Program-made: the position numbers and the translations under genes
Source: Caballeronia glebae
GTDB taxonomy: Bacteria; Pseudomonadota; Gammaproteobacteria; Burkholderiales; Burkholderiaceae
Direction of reading: 5' to 3'
Length of the DNA: 64,000 nt
NCBI RefSeq assembly: GCF_001545035.1
Contig: NZ_FCOJ02000007.1
Coordinates: forward strand, 62,001 to 126,000
Shown here: positions 52,864 through 61,946 of the stretch, in pieces
Layout: every line of letters begins with the position of its first letter
How positions within the stretch are numbered: the first letter of the stretch is position 1
The notes under the pieces: model-generated
Seen by the model: the letters and a program-made list of their open reading frames with translations, nothing else
Told to the model about the DNA's origin: nothing
Database searches by the model: none

Positions 52864-53613
52864 TTACAGAACCTTGGCTTCGTTCTTCAGCTTGTCGACC
52901 AGCGTTTTCACGTCGGGCACCATCACGCCGGCAGAGCGCTTCGCCGGCTCGGTGACTTTCAGCGTCTTCAGGCGCGGCGTCACGTCGACACCAAGGTCAG
53001 CAGGCTTCACAGTTTCCAAAGGCTTCTTCTTCGCCTTCATGATATTGGGCAGCGTGACGTAGCGCGGCTCGTTCAGGCGCAGATCGGTGGTGATCACGGC
53101 CGGCAAAGTCAGCGCAAGGGTTTGCGCGCCACCATCGACTTCACGCGAGACCGTGGCCTTGCCATCGGCCACAACGACCTTCGATGCAAACGTCGCCTGC
53201 GGCAGACCGGACAATGCGGCAAGCATCTGACCAGTTTGATTCGAATCGTCATCGATGGCCTGCTTGCCGAGAATGACCAACTGAGGCTGCTCCTTATCCA
53301 CCAGCGCCTTCAAAATCTTCGCGACCGCCAGCGGCTGCAGTTCTTCCGTCGATTCGACGAGAATCGCGCGATCCGCGCCAATCGCCAGCGCGGTGCGCAG
53401 CGTCTCCTGACACTGCGTCACGCCGCAGGACACCGCAACGACCTCGGTCGCGACACCCGCCTCGCGCAAGCGCACGGCTTCCTCAACCGCGATTTCATCG
53501 AACGGGTTCATCGACATCTTCACGTTCGCGATATCGACGCCACCGCCATCCGACTTCACGCGCACCTTGACGTTGTAGTCGACCACCCGCTTCACACTCA
53601 CCAGAATCTTCAT
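52864..53613 (-). CDS. etfB: Electron transfer flavoprotein beta subunit
   Basis: The 249-residue protein begins [19 protein letters not shown] and has the ETF-beta nucleotide-binding pattern ([33 protein letters not shown]). The recognition-loop region is [18 protein letters not shown] 53613 is preferred over an in-frame ATG two codons earlier. It follows the ABC permease by 52 bases and is coupled to etfA. Confidence 0.95.
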   Translation of the reverse strand: MKILVSVKRVVDYNVKVRVKSDGGGVDIANVKMSMNPFDEIAVEEAVRLREAGVATEVVAVSCGVTQCQETLRTALAIGADRAILVESTEELQPLAVAKILKALVDKEQPQLVILGKQAIDDDSNQTGQMLAALSGLPQATFASKVVVADGKATVSREVDGGAQTLALTLPAVITTDLRLNEPRYVTLPNIMKAKKKPLETVKPADLGVDVTPRLKTLKVTEPAKRSAGVMVPDVKTLVDKLKNEAKVL

Positions 53614-53665
53614 GTGCAAACCCTTCCTTCAACAATAGCCCGCGCGATACGGGCCGGATCGAAAC

Positions 53666-54625
53666 TCACTTGATGACCAGCACCTTCGAACGATCGAAAG
53701 CTACTGTCACCGCGACGATCAGAATCAGCCCGAACACGATCTGCTGTGCGAACACGCTGATGCCGACGAACGTCATGCCCACACGCGCCACCGACACCAG
53801 AAGCGCGCCCACCAGCGTCCTGCCGATACCGCCGGCGCCGCCCGTCAACGCCGTGCCGCCGACGATCACGGCAGCGATGGCCGGAAGCAGAAACTGGTCC
53901 GCCAGCGTGGGCGAGCCGCTTCCGAGCCGCCCCGCCATCACGACCCCCGCCAGCCCCGCGAAGAACGACGACGTCCCGAACACGAGGCACTTGGTCACCG
54001 ACACGCGCACGCCCGATGCAATCGCCGCCGGTTCGCCTGCACCGATCGCATCGGTTTGACGGCCGAACACCGTCGAGCGATGCAGGAACACGCAGAAGGC
54101 GAACACCGCGATGCCGAGCAGGATTTCGTGCGGCACGCCGAACGAGGAGCCGGTCGTCCAGCCAAGCGACGCGTTGCGCATCTCATCGCTGATACCGATC
54201 GAGCGGGTACCGGAAAGCGTCAACGCAGCCGCCGATGCGATCCCGCCCACCGCCAGCGTCGCGATGAAAGACGGAATCCGCAGCACCGTCTGGATCACGC
54301 CGCTCAACAGGCCGATGCCGAACGATGCCGCGAGCGCGACGACAGCCGCCATCGCGCCATAGCGCGGCAGCAACATCGCGACGATCACGCTCGACAAGGA
54401 AGCCACCGCCTGCAGCGACAGATCGATACTGCCGAGCAACACGACGAAGGTCGTGCCCGCCGCCATGATGAAAAGCGTCGAACTGTCGGCGAGCAGGCCG
54501 AGTTGCGTCGACGGAGCGAGGAAGCTCGGCTGCGCAATCTCGATCAACACGTACAGCACGATGAGAGCGAGGAAGGGCGCGTTGTCGCGCAGCTTCGCCG
54601 CGATGGATGCGTTCAGTTGTGGCAT
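53666..54625 (-). CDS. Sugar-type ABC transporter permease (RbsC family)
   Basis: The 319-residue permease has about 8-10 membrane segments and the family motifs LLGSIDLSLQAVASLSS near residue 75 and AVIVGGTALTGGAGGIGRTL near 252. ATG 54625 has GAGGTC upstream. It is one of two permeases of the same importer, the other at 56150-57169. They probably form a heterodimer with the ATPase encoded between them. Confidence 0.92.
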   Translation of the reverse strand: MPQLNASIAAKLRDNAPFLALIVLYVLIEIAQPSFLAPSTQLGLLADSSTLFIMAAGTTFVVLLGSIDLSLQAVASLSSVIVAMLLPRYGAMAAVVALAASFGIGLLSGVIQTVLRIPSFIATLAVGGIASAAALTLSGTRSIGISDEMRNASLGWTTGSSFGVPHEILLGIAVFAFCVFLHRSTVFGRQTDAIGAGEPAAIASGVRVSVTKCLVFGTSSFFAGLAGVVMAGRLGSGSPTLADQFLLPAIAAVIVGGTALTGGAGGIGRTLVGALLVSVARVGMTFVGISVFAQQIVFGLILIVAVTVAFDRSKVLVIK

Positions 54626-54632
54626 GTTGACC

Positions 54633-56132
54633 TCAGACCATGTGTTCGACGATTTCAACCTGCGAGGGTTTGTGGCCCACTTCGCACGGGAGAATCTTTT
54701 CGGCGCGGCCGTCGCGCATGACCATCACGCGATGACTGAGCCCCAGAATCTCTTCGAGCGTGTCGCCCGTCAGCACGACAGCGACGCCTTCCGCCGTCAG
54801 TTCGCGGATGAGCTGATAGACCTCTTCCTTCGCGCCGACATCGAGACCGCGCGTCGGGTGATCGAGCACGAGAATCCGGCTGCCTGCGAAACGCCACTTG
54901 GCGAGCACGACCTTCTGCTGATTCCCACCCGAGAGATTGCGGCACGATGCGTCGGGCCCCGGCGTCTTGATGTGCAAGCGCTGAATCCACTCGTTGGCGA
55001 ACGCGCGTTCACTCGACTTGCGCACGACGCCGGCACGGCTGACCGCGCCGAGCCGAGGCAGCGTGAGGTTCTGCGCGACGCTCATTTGCGTGACGAGCCC
55101 TTCCACCTTGCGCTCACGGGGAACGTATCCGATGCCGAGAGAAACAGCGTGATTCGCCTGCGGTTTGAGACGCGTGTTACCCACCATCACTTCGCCGCGA
55201 TCGAGACTTTCCAGGCCCGCAATCACGCGGCAAAGTTCCTCGCGTCCGGACCCGACCACGCCCGCCACGCCGAACACTTCGCCGCAGCGAACATCGAAGG
55301 AGACGTCGTTGAGCACGTGACCGAGCGTTGCGTTTCGCACCGACAGCGCCACTTCCGCGCGGCACGGCTTCTGCAGGTTCTCACGGTAGTACTCGCTGTG
55401 CAGCGAGCGTCCGACCATCAGCTCATGAAGCTTCGCCACCGACGCAGTGCTCGACGCCATTTCCGACACAACCTTCCCGTCCTTCATCACATACACGCGA
55501 TCGCTCAACGACAGCAATTCATCGAGCCGATGCGAAACGAACACGAACGACGCACGCGACTTCAACTCACGCACGAGGCCGAACAGAATCTCGATCTCCC
55601 CGGCTTCGAGCACCGAAGTGGGCTCGTCGAGCAGGATGATCGGCGTGCCGCCGGTGCGGCCCGCGAGCGACAACGCTCTCGCGAGTTCCACCATTTGCCG
55701 CTGGCCGAACGACATGTCCTCGCACAGCGTCAGCGGATCGACGTCCAGATGCACCGTGGCAAGCTCCTTCTTCGCCGCGCGCTTGAGCTTCGTCCAGTTC
55801 ACGCGCCCGAACGTGACGAACTCTTCTTCGCGCCCAAGAAACAGGTTCTCCGCGACCGTCAGGTTCGGCAGGATCGACTGCTCCTGATAAACCATCGCGA
55901 TGCCCTTGGACGTCGCGTCGCGCGGACTGCGGATCACGAGCGGCTTGCCGCCGAGCTCGATCTCGCCCGTGTCCTGGCGATACGCGCCGGTCAATAGCTT
56001 CATCAGCGTGGACTTGCCCGCGCCGTTCTCGCCGATCAAGCCGACGATTTCATTCGGCCGCACTTCGATCGATACATTGTCCAGCGCGAGCACGCCCGGA
56101 AAGCGCTTGGTGACGTTCTTGAGTGAAAGCAT
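54633..56132 (-). CDS. Sugar-type ABC transporter ATP-binding protein (RbsA family, two ATPase domains)
   Basis: The 499-residue protein has two nucleotide-binding domains. The first has Walker A GENGAGKST (about residue 34), signature MSFGQRQ and Walker B IILLDEPTS. The second has a degenerate A loop (VVGSGREEL), signature LSGGNQQK and the variant Walker B ILVLDHPTRGLD, where His replaces the usual catalytic Glu. The degenerate second site is normal for this family. It lies 17 bases after one permease and 7 bases before the other. Confidence 0.94.
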   Translation of the reverse strand: MLSLKNVTKRFPGVLALDNVSIEVRPNEIVGLIGENGAGKSTLMKLLTGAYRQDTGEIELGGKPLVIRSPRDATSKGIAMVYQEQSILPNLTVAENLFLGREEEFVTFGRVNWTKLKRAAKKELATVHLDVDPLTLCEDMSFGQRQMVELARALSLAGRTGGTPIILLDEPTSVLEAGEIEILFGLVRELKSRASFVFVSHRLDELLSLSDRVYVMKDGKVVSEMASSTASVAKLHELMVGRSLHSEYYRENLQKPCRAEVALSVRNATLGHVLNDVSFDVRCGEVFGVAGVVGSGREELCRVIAGLESLDRGEVMVGNTRLKPQANHAVSLGIGYVPRERKVEGLVTQMSVAQNLTLPRLGAVSRAGVVRKSSERAFANEWIQRLHIKTPGPDASCRNLSGGNQQKVVLAKWRFAGSRILVLDHPTRGLDVGAKEEVYQLIRELTAEGVAVVLTGDTLEEILGLSHRVMVMRDGRAEKILPCEVGHKPSQVEIVEHMV

Positions 56133-56149
56133 GTCTATTCTCCTCACGC

Positions 56150-57169
56150 TCACTTGACGATGCGCCGGCGCGAGCGATTCAGCGCGAGCGTCACGGCGGC
56201 GATGATCAACACGCCCTGGATGCCCTGTTGCACATAGGGCGGAACACCGAGCAACACCATGCCGTTGCCGAGCACGATCACGATCAGCGTGCCGATGAGC
56301 GTGTTCATCGGGGTGCCATTGCCGCCCGCGAGCGACGTTCCGCCCACGACGATCGCGGTAATTGCAACGAAGAGCTGACCGTCGGCGATGCGCGCATGGC
56401 CCTGCCCGAATTGCGCCACGGCAAGGATGCCCGCGACGCCATAGAAAGCCCCGGCCAGCGCGAATACCGCAATGCGCACGCGCGAGACCCGCACGCCGCT
56501 CAATCGCGCCAGATCCTCGCCGCCGCCGATCGCCAGCGTGTGACGGCCGAGCAGCGTGTGCTTGTAGACGAACCACGCGACGCCGAGCATCGCCACCGCG
56601 ATCCAGACGGACAGCGGCACGCCCAGATAGCGCGTGATCGAGATGGCACGCAGCGAGGCGTCGCTCACACGGATCGTGTTCCCCGACAGCCACGCCGTCC
56701 CGATCCCCGTTGCGACAAAGCCGATCGCCAGCGTCGTGATGAAGGAAGGAATGCGCAGGAACACGTGCAGCACGCCGTTGACGAGGCCCAGCAGCGCGCC
56801 AGCGGCCAAGGCCACCGCCAGCACCCAGAGGCCGAAGTGGTTGTCGTTATACGAGTTCTCGACCAGCATCGACACCGCGATCGCCGCAACCGCGACGATC
56901 CCTTCAGCCGACAAATCGATGCTTCCCAGTTGAATGACAAACGCGGCACCGAGTGCGATGGTGAGCGGAATCGCGGCACCCACCGCAATCCGCGACAGGT
57001 TCATCGGATCGAAGAAGTCGTGGTTCAGCGCGCCGATGCAAAGACCGAGCGCCACCAGGACGAGCAGCGGTGCAAAACGCCGCGCGAGTGCTTGCTTCGA
57101 TACGATCGGAGTCCCGGTTGTTCTTGTGGACATGGCCTGCCGGGTGGGCGCTGCGGTCAGCTTGTTCAT
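56150..57169 (-). CDS. Sugar-type ABC transporter permease (RbsC family)
   Basis: The 339-residue permease has a 35-residue cytoplasmic N-terminus, then membrane helices with FVIQLGSIDLSAEGIVAVAA near residue 90 and AIVVGGTSLAGGNGTPMNTL near 270. Its ATG overlaps the binding-protein stop (ATGA). It partners with the permease at 53666-54625; two non-identical permeases of this family in one operon are less common than one. Confidence 0.92.
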   Translation of the reverse strand: MNKLTAAPTRQAMSTRTTGTPIVSKQALARRFAPLLVLVALGLCIGALNHDFFDPMNLSRIAVGAAIPLTIALGAAFVIQLGSIDLSAEGIVAVAAIAVSMLVENSYNDNHFGLWVLAVALAAGALLGLVNGVLHVFLRIPSFITTLAIGFVATGIGTAWLSGNTIRVSDASLRAISITRYLGVPLSVWIAVAMLGVAWFVYKHTLLGRHTLAIGGGEDLARLSGVRVSRVRIAVFALAGAFYGVAGILAVAQFGQGHARIADGQLFVAITAIVVGGTSLAGGNGTPMNTLIGTLIVIVLGNGMVLLGVPPYVQQGIQGVLIIAAVTLALNRSRRRIVK

Positions 57170-58245
57170 CGATACACCACGGGACCCGCGACGCGGGCAT
57201 AGAGGTTGTTCCAATCGACACTCGGCGCGCTCGCGCGCTTGATGACGTCCTGGACGTTCGCTTTGGTCACGAACGTGGCCTTGCAATACGACTCGCGACG
57301 ATCCTTCGGCAGCGTCGCCACATCGACCTTTTTCTGCTTCGCCTGCAGCCCCATCGACAGGCCTATGCCACCCAGCCAGTACGGGTCCCAGTCGACCGAC
57401 GCGATCAACTCACCGGCCTTGATCGCGCTGAGTCCGGGCGGCGTGCCGTCCATGCCCGTGACCGGCATCTGGCCCGCGAGACCTTCCGCGCGCAGCGCCT
57501 CGATCGCGCCGAGCGCCATGTCGTCGTTCGCGGCCCACACGCCCTTGATCTTCGCGTTGAAACGCGTCATCCAGGCCTGCATGATCGGAAACGCCTTCTG
57601 CGAATTCCAGTCGGCGACCTGGAAGTCGAGCAACTGGATGTCGGGAAACTTCTTCAGCGCGGCGTCGAGACCGGCCTTGCGTTCGATCGCCGGCACATTG
57701 CTGAAAATGCCGCCGAGCGCGACGACGCCGCCCTTGCCGCCCATCGCCTTGAACAGTTGCGTCGCGGCTTCCTCGCCGTACGCCACGCCGTCATAGGAAA
57801 GATGCGCGACATAGTTCGGGTTGTGGTCCCACGGATGCAGGTCTTTCGGCTTGTTCCAGATCGTCGTGACGAAAGCGCCCGCCTTCGAGCACGCTTCGAC
57901 GATCACGCGGGCGTCGGCGGAATCGTTCGGATCGACGTTGAGCACGAGGTTGCCGTTGGTCCTTTGCAGCAGCGCACGAATATCGGCGATGCCCTTCTCC
58001 GAGCTTCCTTCGGTCGTCAGCGGGACGTACGGCAGGCCCGCGCTCGTCGCGAAGGCCTGCGCACCTTTGTTGAAGGCCGCGTGATACGGATTGGTGAGCG
58101 AGCGGAAGGAACAGGCGAGCGTGGTCTGATCCGCGCCGAGCGAAAGGCGCGAGAGACCGCCGCCGGCCACGGCAAACGCCGCACCCGCGCCGAGCTTGAT
58201 GAAGTCGCGGCGTGAAAAGGCCGGGCAGTGTTCTTGTCTGGACAT
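57166..58245 (-). CDS. Sugar-type ABC transporter substrate-binding protein with Tat signal
   Basis: The 359-residue periplasmic protein has a twin-arginine leader (SRRDFIKLGAGAAFAVAGGG, residues 11-30). A periplasmic-binding-protein type I fold follows, with LTNPYHAAFNKGAQAFA near residue 51 and IKGVWAANDDMALGAIEALR near 210. A Tat leader implies export in folded form, perhaps with a ligand or cofactor, and is uncommon among sugar-binding proteins. A near-consensus promoter lies 41-69 bases upstream. The ligand is unknown. Confidence 0.92.
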   Translation of the reverse strand: MSRQEHCPAFSRRDFIKLGAGAAFAVAGGGLSRLSLGADQTTLACSFRSLTNPYHAAFNKGAQAFATSAGLPYVPLTTEGSSEKGIADIRALLQRTNGNLVLNVDPNDSADARVIVEACSKAGAFVTTIWNKPKDLHPWDHNPNYVAHLSYDGVAYGEEAATQLFKAMGGKGGVVALGGIFSNVPAIERKAGLDAALKKFPDIQLLDFQVADWNSQKAFPIMQAWMTRFNAKIKGVWAANDDMALGAIEALRAEGLAGQMPVTGMDGTPPGLSAIKAGELIASVDWDPYWLGGIGLSMGLQAKQKKVDVATLPKDRRESYCKATFVTKANVQDVIKRASAPSVDWNNLYARVAGPVVYR

Positions 58246-58285
58246 GGTGTCTCCTGCAATCAGCGGGCTTGCGCCCTTGTCGGTG

Positions 58286-58314
58286 AATAAATATGCAGAT
58301 AGTTACTGTATCAA
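58286..58314 (-). promoter_or_regulatory. Promoter with TetR-type operator for the ABC operon
   Basis: Minus-strand TTGATA (58309-58314) and TTTATT (58286-58291) are 17 bases apart. The spacer contains GTAACTAT (58299-58306) within the dyad GATA-N7-TATC (58298-58312). A repressor bound there would block the promoter of the ABC transporter genes. Confidence 0.65.
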
Positions 58315-58362
58315 CGAGGCTTCGATTGCCGGGCGATCCCTGGCGCGCGCCTCGCGCCGCTT

Positions 58363-60036
58363 TTACGCGGCTGTCGCGGTGGCGTCGCGCACCGCCCGCC
58401 CCGAATAGCCGGCCAGTTGACCGGCAACCTGCGCGTGGTTCGCCACGCGTCCACGAATCAAGTCGGCCGCTTTCTCCGCGATCATCAGCGTCGGCGCATT
58501 GGTGTTCGAACTGACGATACGCGGCATCACCGAGGAATCCGCGACGCGCAGCCCTTCGATACCGCGCACCCGCAATTGCGGATCGACCACCGACATCTCG
58601 TCGACACCCATCTTGCAAGTGCCGACCGGGTGATAACCGGTGCGCCCGAATTGCTGCGCATACTCCTCGTACTGCGCCTGCGTGCGCATGGTGGTTCCGG
58701 GGAAATGCTCGCTTTTGATGTACTTGGAGAGCGCGTGCTGGCTCATGATTTCGCGGCTTTGACGAATGCCTTCCACGGCTACTTTCAGGTCATACGGGTC
58801 GCGAATGTACGCAGGATCGATGATGGGTGCATCGGCGGGATCGGCGCTGTTGAGCGTGACGCTGCCGCGACTCTTCGGGCGCAGGAAGTAGGAGTTGAGC
58901 GTGCACCCCGAGCCGGAAGGAACCGGCGGCACGCCGGCCTCCACACCTGCGCCGGGCAGGAAGTGGAACTGCAGGTCGGGGGTCGGCACGCTGCTGTCCG
59001 AATACCAGAACGCTCCGCCCTCAGCGATGTTCGACGTGACCGGTCCCTTGTTGAAGATTTTGTATTCGAGGCCGGCGAGCAGCATCAGGTGCTTCTTCGC
59101 GTACTTGTCGAGGCTGTAGGGGCCGTTGAGTTCGTACACGATATCGATGTCGAAATGATCCTGGAGATTCTCTCCAACGCCGTTCAGCCCATGCAAAGGC
59201 TTGACGCCCACGCGTTCGAGATCGACCGCGCGACCGATGCCGGAGAGCATCAGCAGCTTGGGCGACCCGATCGCGCCCGCCGTCACGATCACCTCGCGCT
59301 CGGCCCGTGCTACCTCGACGTTCGAGCGCGCGTTCTGATCGGCGAATTCGACGCCCACCGCACGTCCGTTTTCGATCACGATGCGCGACACCAGACAGTT
59401 CGTCTTGACCGTCAGGTTGCTACGGGAGCGCGCCTCACGAAGATAGCCGACCGCCGCGCTGCAACGCCGTCCGCCACGCTGCGTGACCTGATACACCCCG
59501 ACGCCTTCTTGCTGCGCGCCGTTGAAATCGCTGTTGTAGGGCAAGCCCGCTTCCTGGCCAGCCAGCACGAAGGCCTTGGTAAGTTCATTGACGCTGATGA
59601 GATCCGAAACGCCGAGCGGCCCGCCCACGCCGTGATATTCGTTGCACAGGCGTTCGTTGTCTTCCATCCGGCGCAGATATGGCAGCACGCCGTCGCGAAA
59701 GCCCCAGCCGGTGCAGCCGTCGCGCTCCCAGCCGTCGTAGTCTTCCGGCTGGCCGCGGGTATAGACCATCGCATTGATCGAGCCGCCGCCGCCGAGCACG
59801 CGGCCCTGCGCGAACGGAATCTGCCGGCGTTGTGTTTCCGCCGCCGCCGCCGTGCGATAGCCCCACGTCAACGGCCCGCCTGTCATCTTGAAGAAGCCGA
59901 CCGGCATATGGATGTAGGGGTCGGTATCGGCGGGACCGGCTTCGAGCAATAGCACCCGGCTGCCAGCGTCTTCGCTCAGACGCGCGGCCAGCGCACATCC
60001 CGCCGCGCCACCGCCCACGATCACAAAGTCATACAT
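58363..60036 (-). CDS. GMC-family FAD oxidoreductase (choline/alcohol dehydrogenase-like)
   Basis: The 557-residue flavoprotein has the FAD-binding motif FVIVGGGAAGCALAARLSE at residues 4-22. The GMC signatures are QGRVLGGGGSINAMVYTRG near 78 and VTAGAIGSPKLLMLSGIG near 250. The C-terminal active-site region is GYHPVGTCKMG followed by NTNAPTLMIAEKAAD. GGAGA precedes the ATG. The aldehyde dehydrogenase gene is 94 bases upstream. It should oxidise an alcohol to the aldehyde; the electron acceptor could be the ETF encoded in the cluster, which is inference. Confidence 0.93.
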   Translation of the reverse strand: MYDFVIVGGGAAGCALAARLSEDAGSRVLLLEAGPADTDPYIHMPVGFFKMTGGPLTWGYRTAAAAETQRRQIPFAQGRVLGGGGSINAMVYTRGQPEDYDGWERDGCTGWGFRDGVLPYLRRMEDNERLCNEYHGVGGPLGVSDLISVNELTKAFVLAGQEAGLPYNSDFNGAQQEGVGVYQVTQRGGRRCSAAVGYLREARSRSNLTVKTNCLVSRIVIENGRAVGVEFADQNARSNVEVARAEREVIVTAGAIGSPKLLMLSGIGRAVDLERVGVKPLHGLNGVGENLQDHFDIDIVYELNGPYSLDKYAKKHLMLLAGLEYKIFNKGPVTSNIAEGGAFWYSDSSVPTPDLQFHFLPGAGVEAGVPPVPSGSGCTLNSYFLRPKSRGSVTLNSADPADAPIIDPAYIRDPYDLKVAVEGIRQSREIMSQHALSKYIKSEHFPGTTMRTQAQYEEYAQQFGRTGYHPVGTCKMGVDEMSVVDPQLRVRGIEGLRVADSSVMPRIVSSNTNAPTLMIAEKAADLIRGRVANHAQVAGQLAGYSGRAVRDATATAA

Positions 60037-60130
60037 TGCTGTCTCCGATTCTTTGTTCCGCCGCCCGCGTGGCGCGGGGCAAGCTTTCCGTGCGGCTCTT
60101 AGTGGCCGCTCTCGTTGAAGTGAATTCGCC

Positions 60131-61639
60131 TTACGCGATCCAGCGCGGCCGGTTCCCGAGTTGGACATGCACCGACTTGAGTTCCGTGTATTCCTCGACG
60201 CCATAGCGCCCCGTCTCGCGGCCGATGCCCGATTGCTTGACGCCGCTGATCGGCAGTTCAGGGCCGCCGGTGATCGTGCAATTCACCCAGATGCGCCCGG
60301 CCTGCACGTCGCGCAGACTCTTGAACGCGCCTTGCAGATCGCGCGTCCAGATGCTTGCCGCGAGCCCGTAAGGCACGCCGTTCGCGAGTTGCATCGCCTG
60401 ATCGAAGGTGTCGAACGCGGTGACTGAGAGCACTGGCCCGAAGATTTCGTCCTGCGCGAGCGTGCTGCCGGGCTGCACGTTGCGAAACACCGTCGGCTGG
60501 ATAAAGAAGCGCTCGCCTTCGCTGCTCGTCGTGCCACCGCAGACGAGTTGCGCACCGTCTTGCGTGCCGGCGTCGATGAAGCCGCGAATCTTCTCGAACT
60601 GACGCGCCTCGACAATCGCGCCGACGTGATTCGACGCATCGAGCGGATCGCCGACGCGCACTTTCGCGAGCACCGCCTGCACACGCTCGACGAGTTCCGC
60701 TTCGACCGAGCGATGCACGACGAGCCGGCTGCCCGACACGCAGCACTGGCCCGCGTTGAACGCGATGCCGAAAGCGATGGCATCGGCTGCATCGTCGAGA
60801 TCGGCGTCGGCGAAAACGATCTGCGGATTTTTGCCGCCCAGTTCCAGCCCGACCTTCTTCATGTTGCCGCCGGCCGCGGCCAGCACCGAGCGGCCGACCG
60901 GCGTCGATCCGGTGAACGAAATCATGTCGACGTCCATGTGTTCCGCGAGCGCCTGACCGACCACGGAGCCGAGCCCCGTCACGACGTTGACGACGCCATC
61001 GGGCAGGCCCGCCTCGGTCAGCAGTGCGGCGAGCTTGAGCGTCGTGCTGGACGTGAGTTCCGCGGGCTTGACGACCACCGTGCATCCCGCCGCGAGCGCA
61101 AACGGCAGGCGCTCCGAGAGGATGAAGAACGGAAAATTCCACGGCGTGACGATGCCCACCACGCCAACCGGCTGCCGCACGACCAGCCCGAACATATCGG
61201 GGCCGAGCGTGTCGTGCGAGTCGCCGTGCACGACACGCGCGAGGCCCGCCGCGTATTCCCAGATGCCTGCTGCGGCGGTGACTTCGCCGCGCGACTGGCC
61301 GATGGGCTTGCCACTTTCGAGCGTTTCCAGATAGGCGAGCGTTTCGACGTTGTCGCGGATCAGTCGTGCCGCCTTGAGCAGCACCGTCGCGCGTTGTTCG
61401 CCCGTGAGTCGCGACCAGCGGCCGTCATCGAATGCGCGCCGCGCCGATGCGACCGCGAGGTCCAGGTCGGCGCTCGACGCCCGCGTCGTTGCCGTTACCG
61501 GGACACCATGGCCGGGACTCTTGCGAGTCACCCATTCGCTATTCGCGCCCGCATAATCCTTGCCGTCGATGAACATCGGCGTGCGCACCGGCTGGGTGGG
61601 TAAGCGCAGCGCGGCTGCCAGTTCGCTCAAATCCGTCAT
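60131..61639 (-). CDS. Aldehyde dehydrogenase family protein
   Basis: The 502-residue enzyme has TPWNFPFFILSERLPFALAA, the nucleotide-loop FTGSTPVGRSV, the catalytic glutamate in LELGGKNPQIV, and the catalytic cysteine in FNAGQCCVSGSRL. ATG 61639 has GGAGACAGG upstream; an upstream in-frame TTG is less likely. It is the promoter-proximal gene of the cluster, divergent from TetR, and probably converts the aldehyde formed by the GMC enzyme into an acid. Confidence 0.94.
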   Translation of the reverse strand: MTDLSELAAALRLPTQPVRTPMFIDGKDYAGANSEWVTRKSPGHGVPVTATTRASSADLDLAVASARRAFDDGRWSRLTGEQRATVLLKAARLIRDNVETLAYLETLESGKPIGQSRGEVTAAAGIWEYAAGLARVVHGDSHDTLGPDMFGLVVRQPVGVVGIVTPWNFPFFILSERLPFALAAGCTVVVKPAELTSSTTLKLAALLTEAGLPDGVVNVVTGLGSVVGQALAEHMDVDMISFTGSTPVGRSVLAAAGGNMKKVGLELGGKNPQIVFADADLDDAADAIAFGIAFNAGQCCVSGSRLVVHRSVEAELVERVQAVLAKVRVGDPLDASNHVGAIVEARQFEKIRGFIDAGTQDGAQLVCGGTTSSEGERFFIQPTVFRNVQPGSTLAQDEIFGPVLSVTAFDTFDQAMQLANGVPYGLAASIWTRDLQGAFKSLRDVQAGRIWVNCTITGGPELPISGVKQSGIGRETGRYGVEEYTELKSVHVQLGNRPRWIA

Positions 61640-61727
61640 TCCTGTCTCCAAATAAGCAATTCTTTGCGGTCGGCGCTTAAAAGCAACGTGTGTCGAACTC
61701 AGCACGCTCGACCTTTATCAAAGCCGA

Positions 61728-61756
61728 TCTATACACCATACAGTTACTTACTGAAA
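61728..61756 (-). promoter_or_regulatory. Candidate promoter/operator upstream of the aldehyde dehydrogenase gene
   Basis: TATAGA (61728-61733, minus strand) is a good -10, but the -35 is poor. CAGTTACTTACTG (61741-61753), a CAGT-N5-ACTG dyad with the GTAAC core, sits in the spacer, as at 58286-58314. Shared placement suggests TetR control. Confidence 0.5.
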
Positions 61757-61866
61757 TCACGTTTTTTCATTTGTAGTCAGAGGCATACCGTGAAACAAAT
61801 CGACTATCTCAAAAATCAGCTTTGCCTTCCAACGAGGCTTCATTCTGCACCACCCGGTTACTTCCT

Positions 61867-61894
61867 GGCAACTATTTTTTGGTTTATAGTTACC
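61867..61894. promoter_or_regulatory. TetR-type operator upstream of the TetR gene
   Basis: GGCAACTAT (61867-61875) and ATAGTTACC (61886-61894) form an inverted repeat with one mismatch and a 10-base spacer. The right half overlaps TATAGT (61885-61890), a likely -10 for the TetR gene, which starts at 61947. Autorepression is implied. Apart from this and the site at 61728-61756, region 61640-61946 holds nothing I can support. Confidence 0.6.
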
Positions 61895-61946
61895 GCCATG
61901 GCGTCGGCGAAATTGACGTCCCGATCCCTCTTCTTTCGACGACCCT

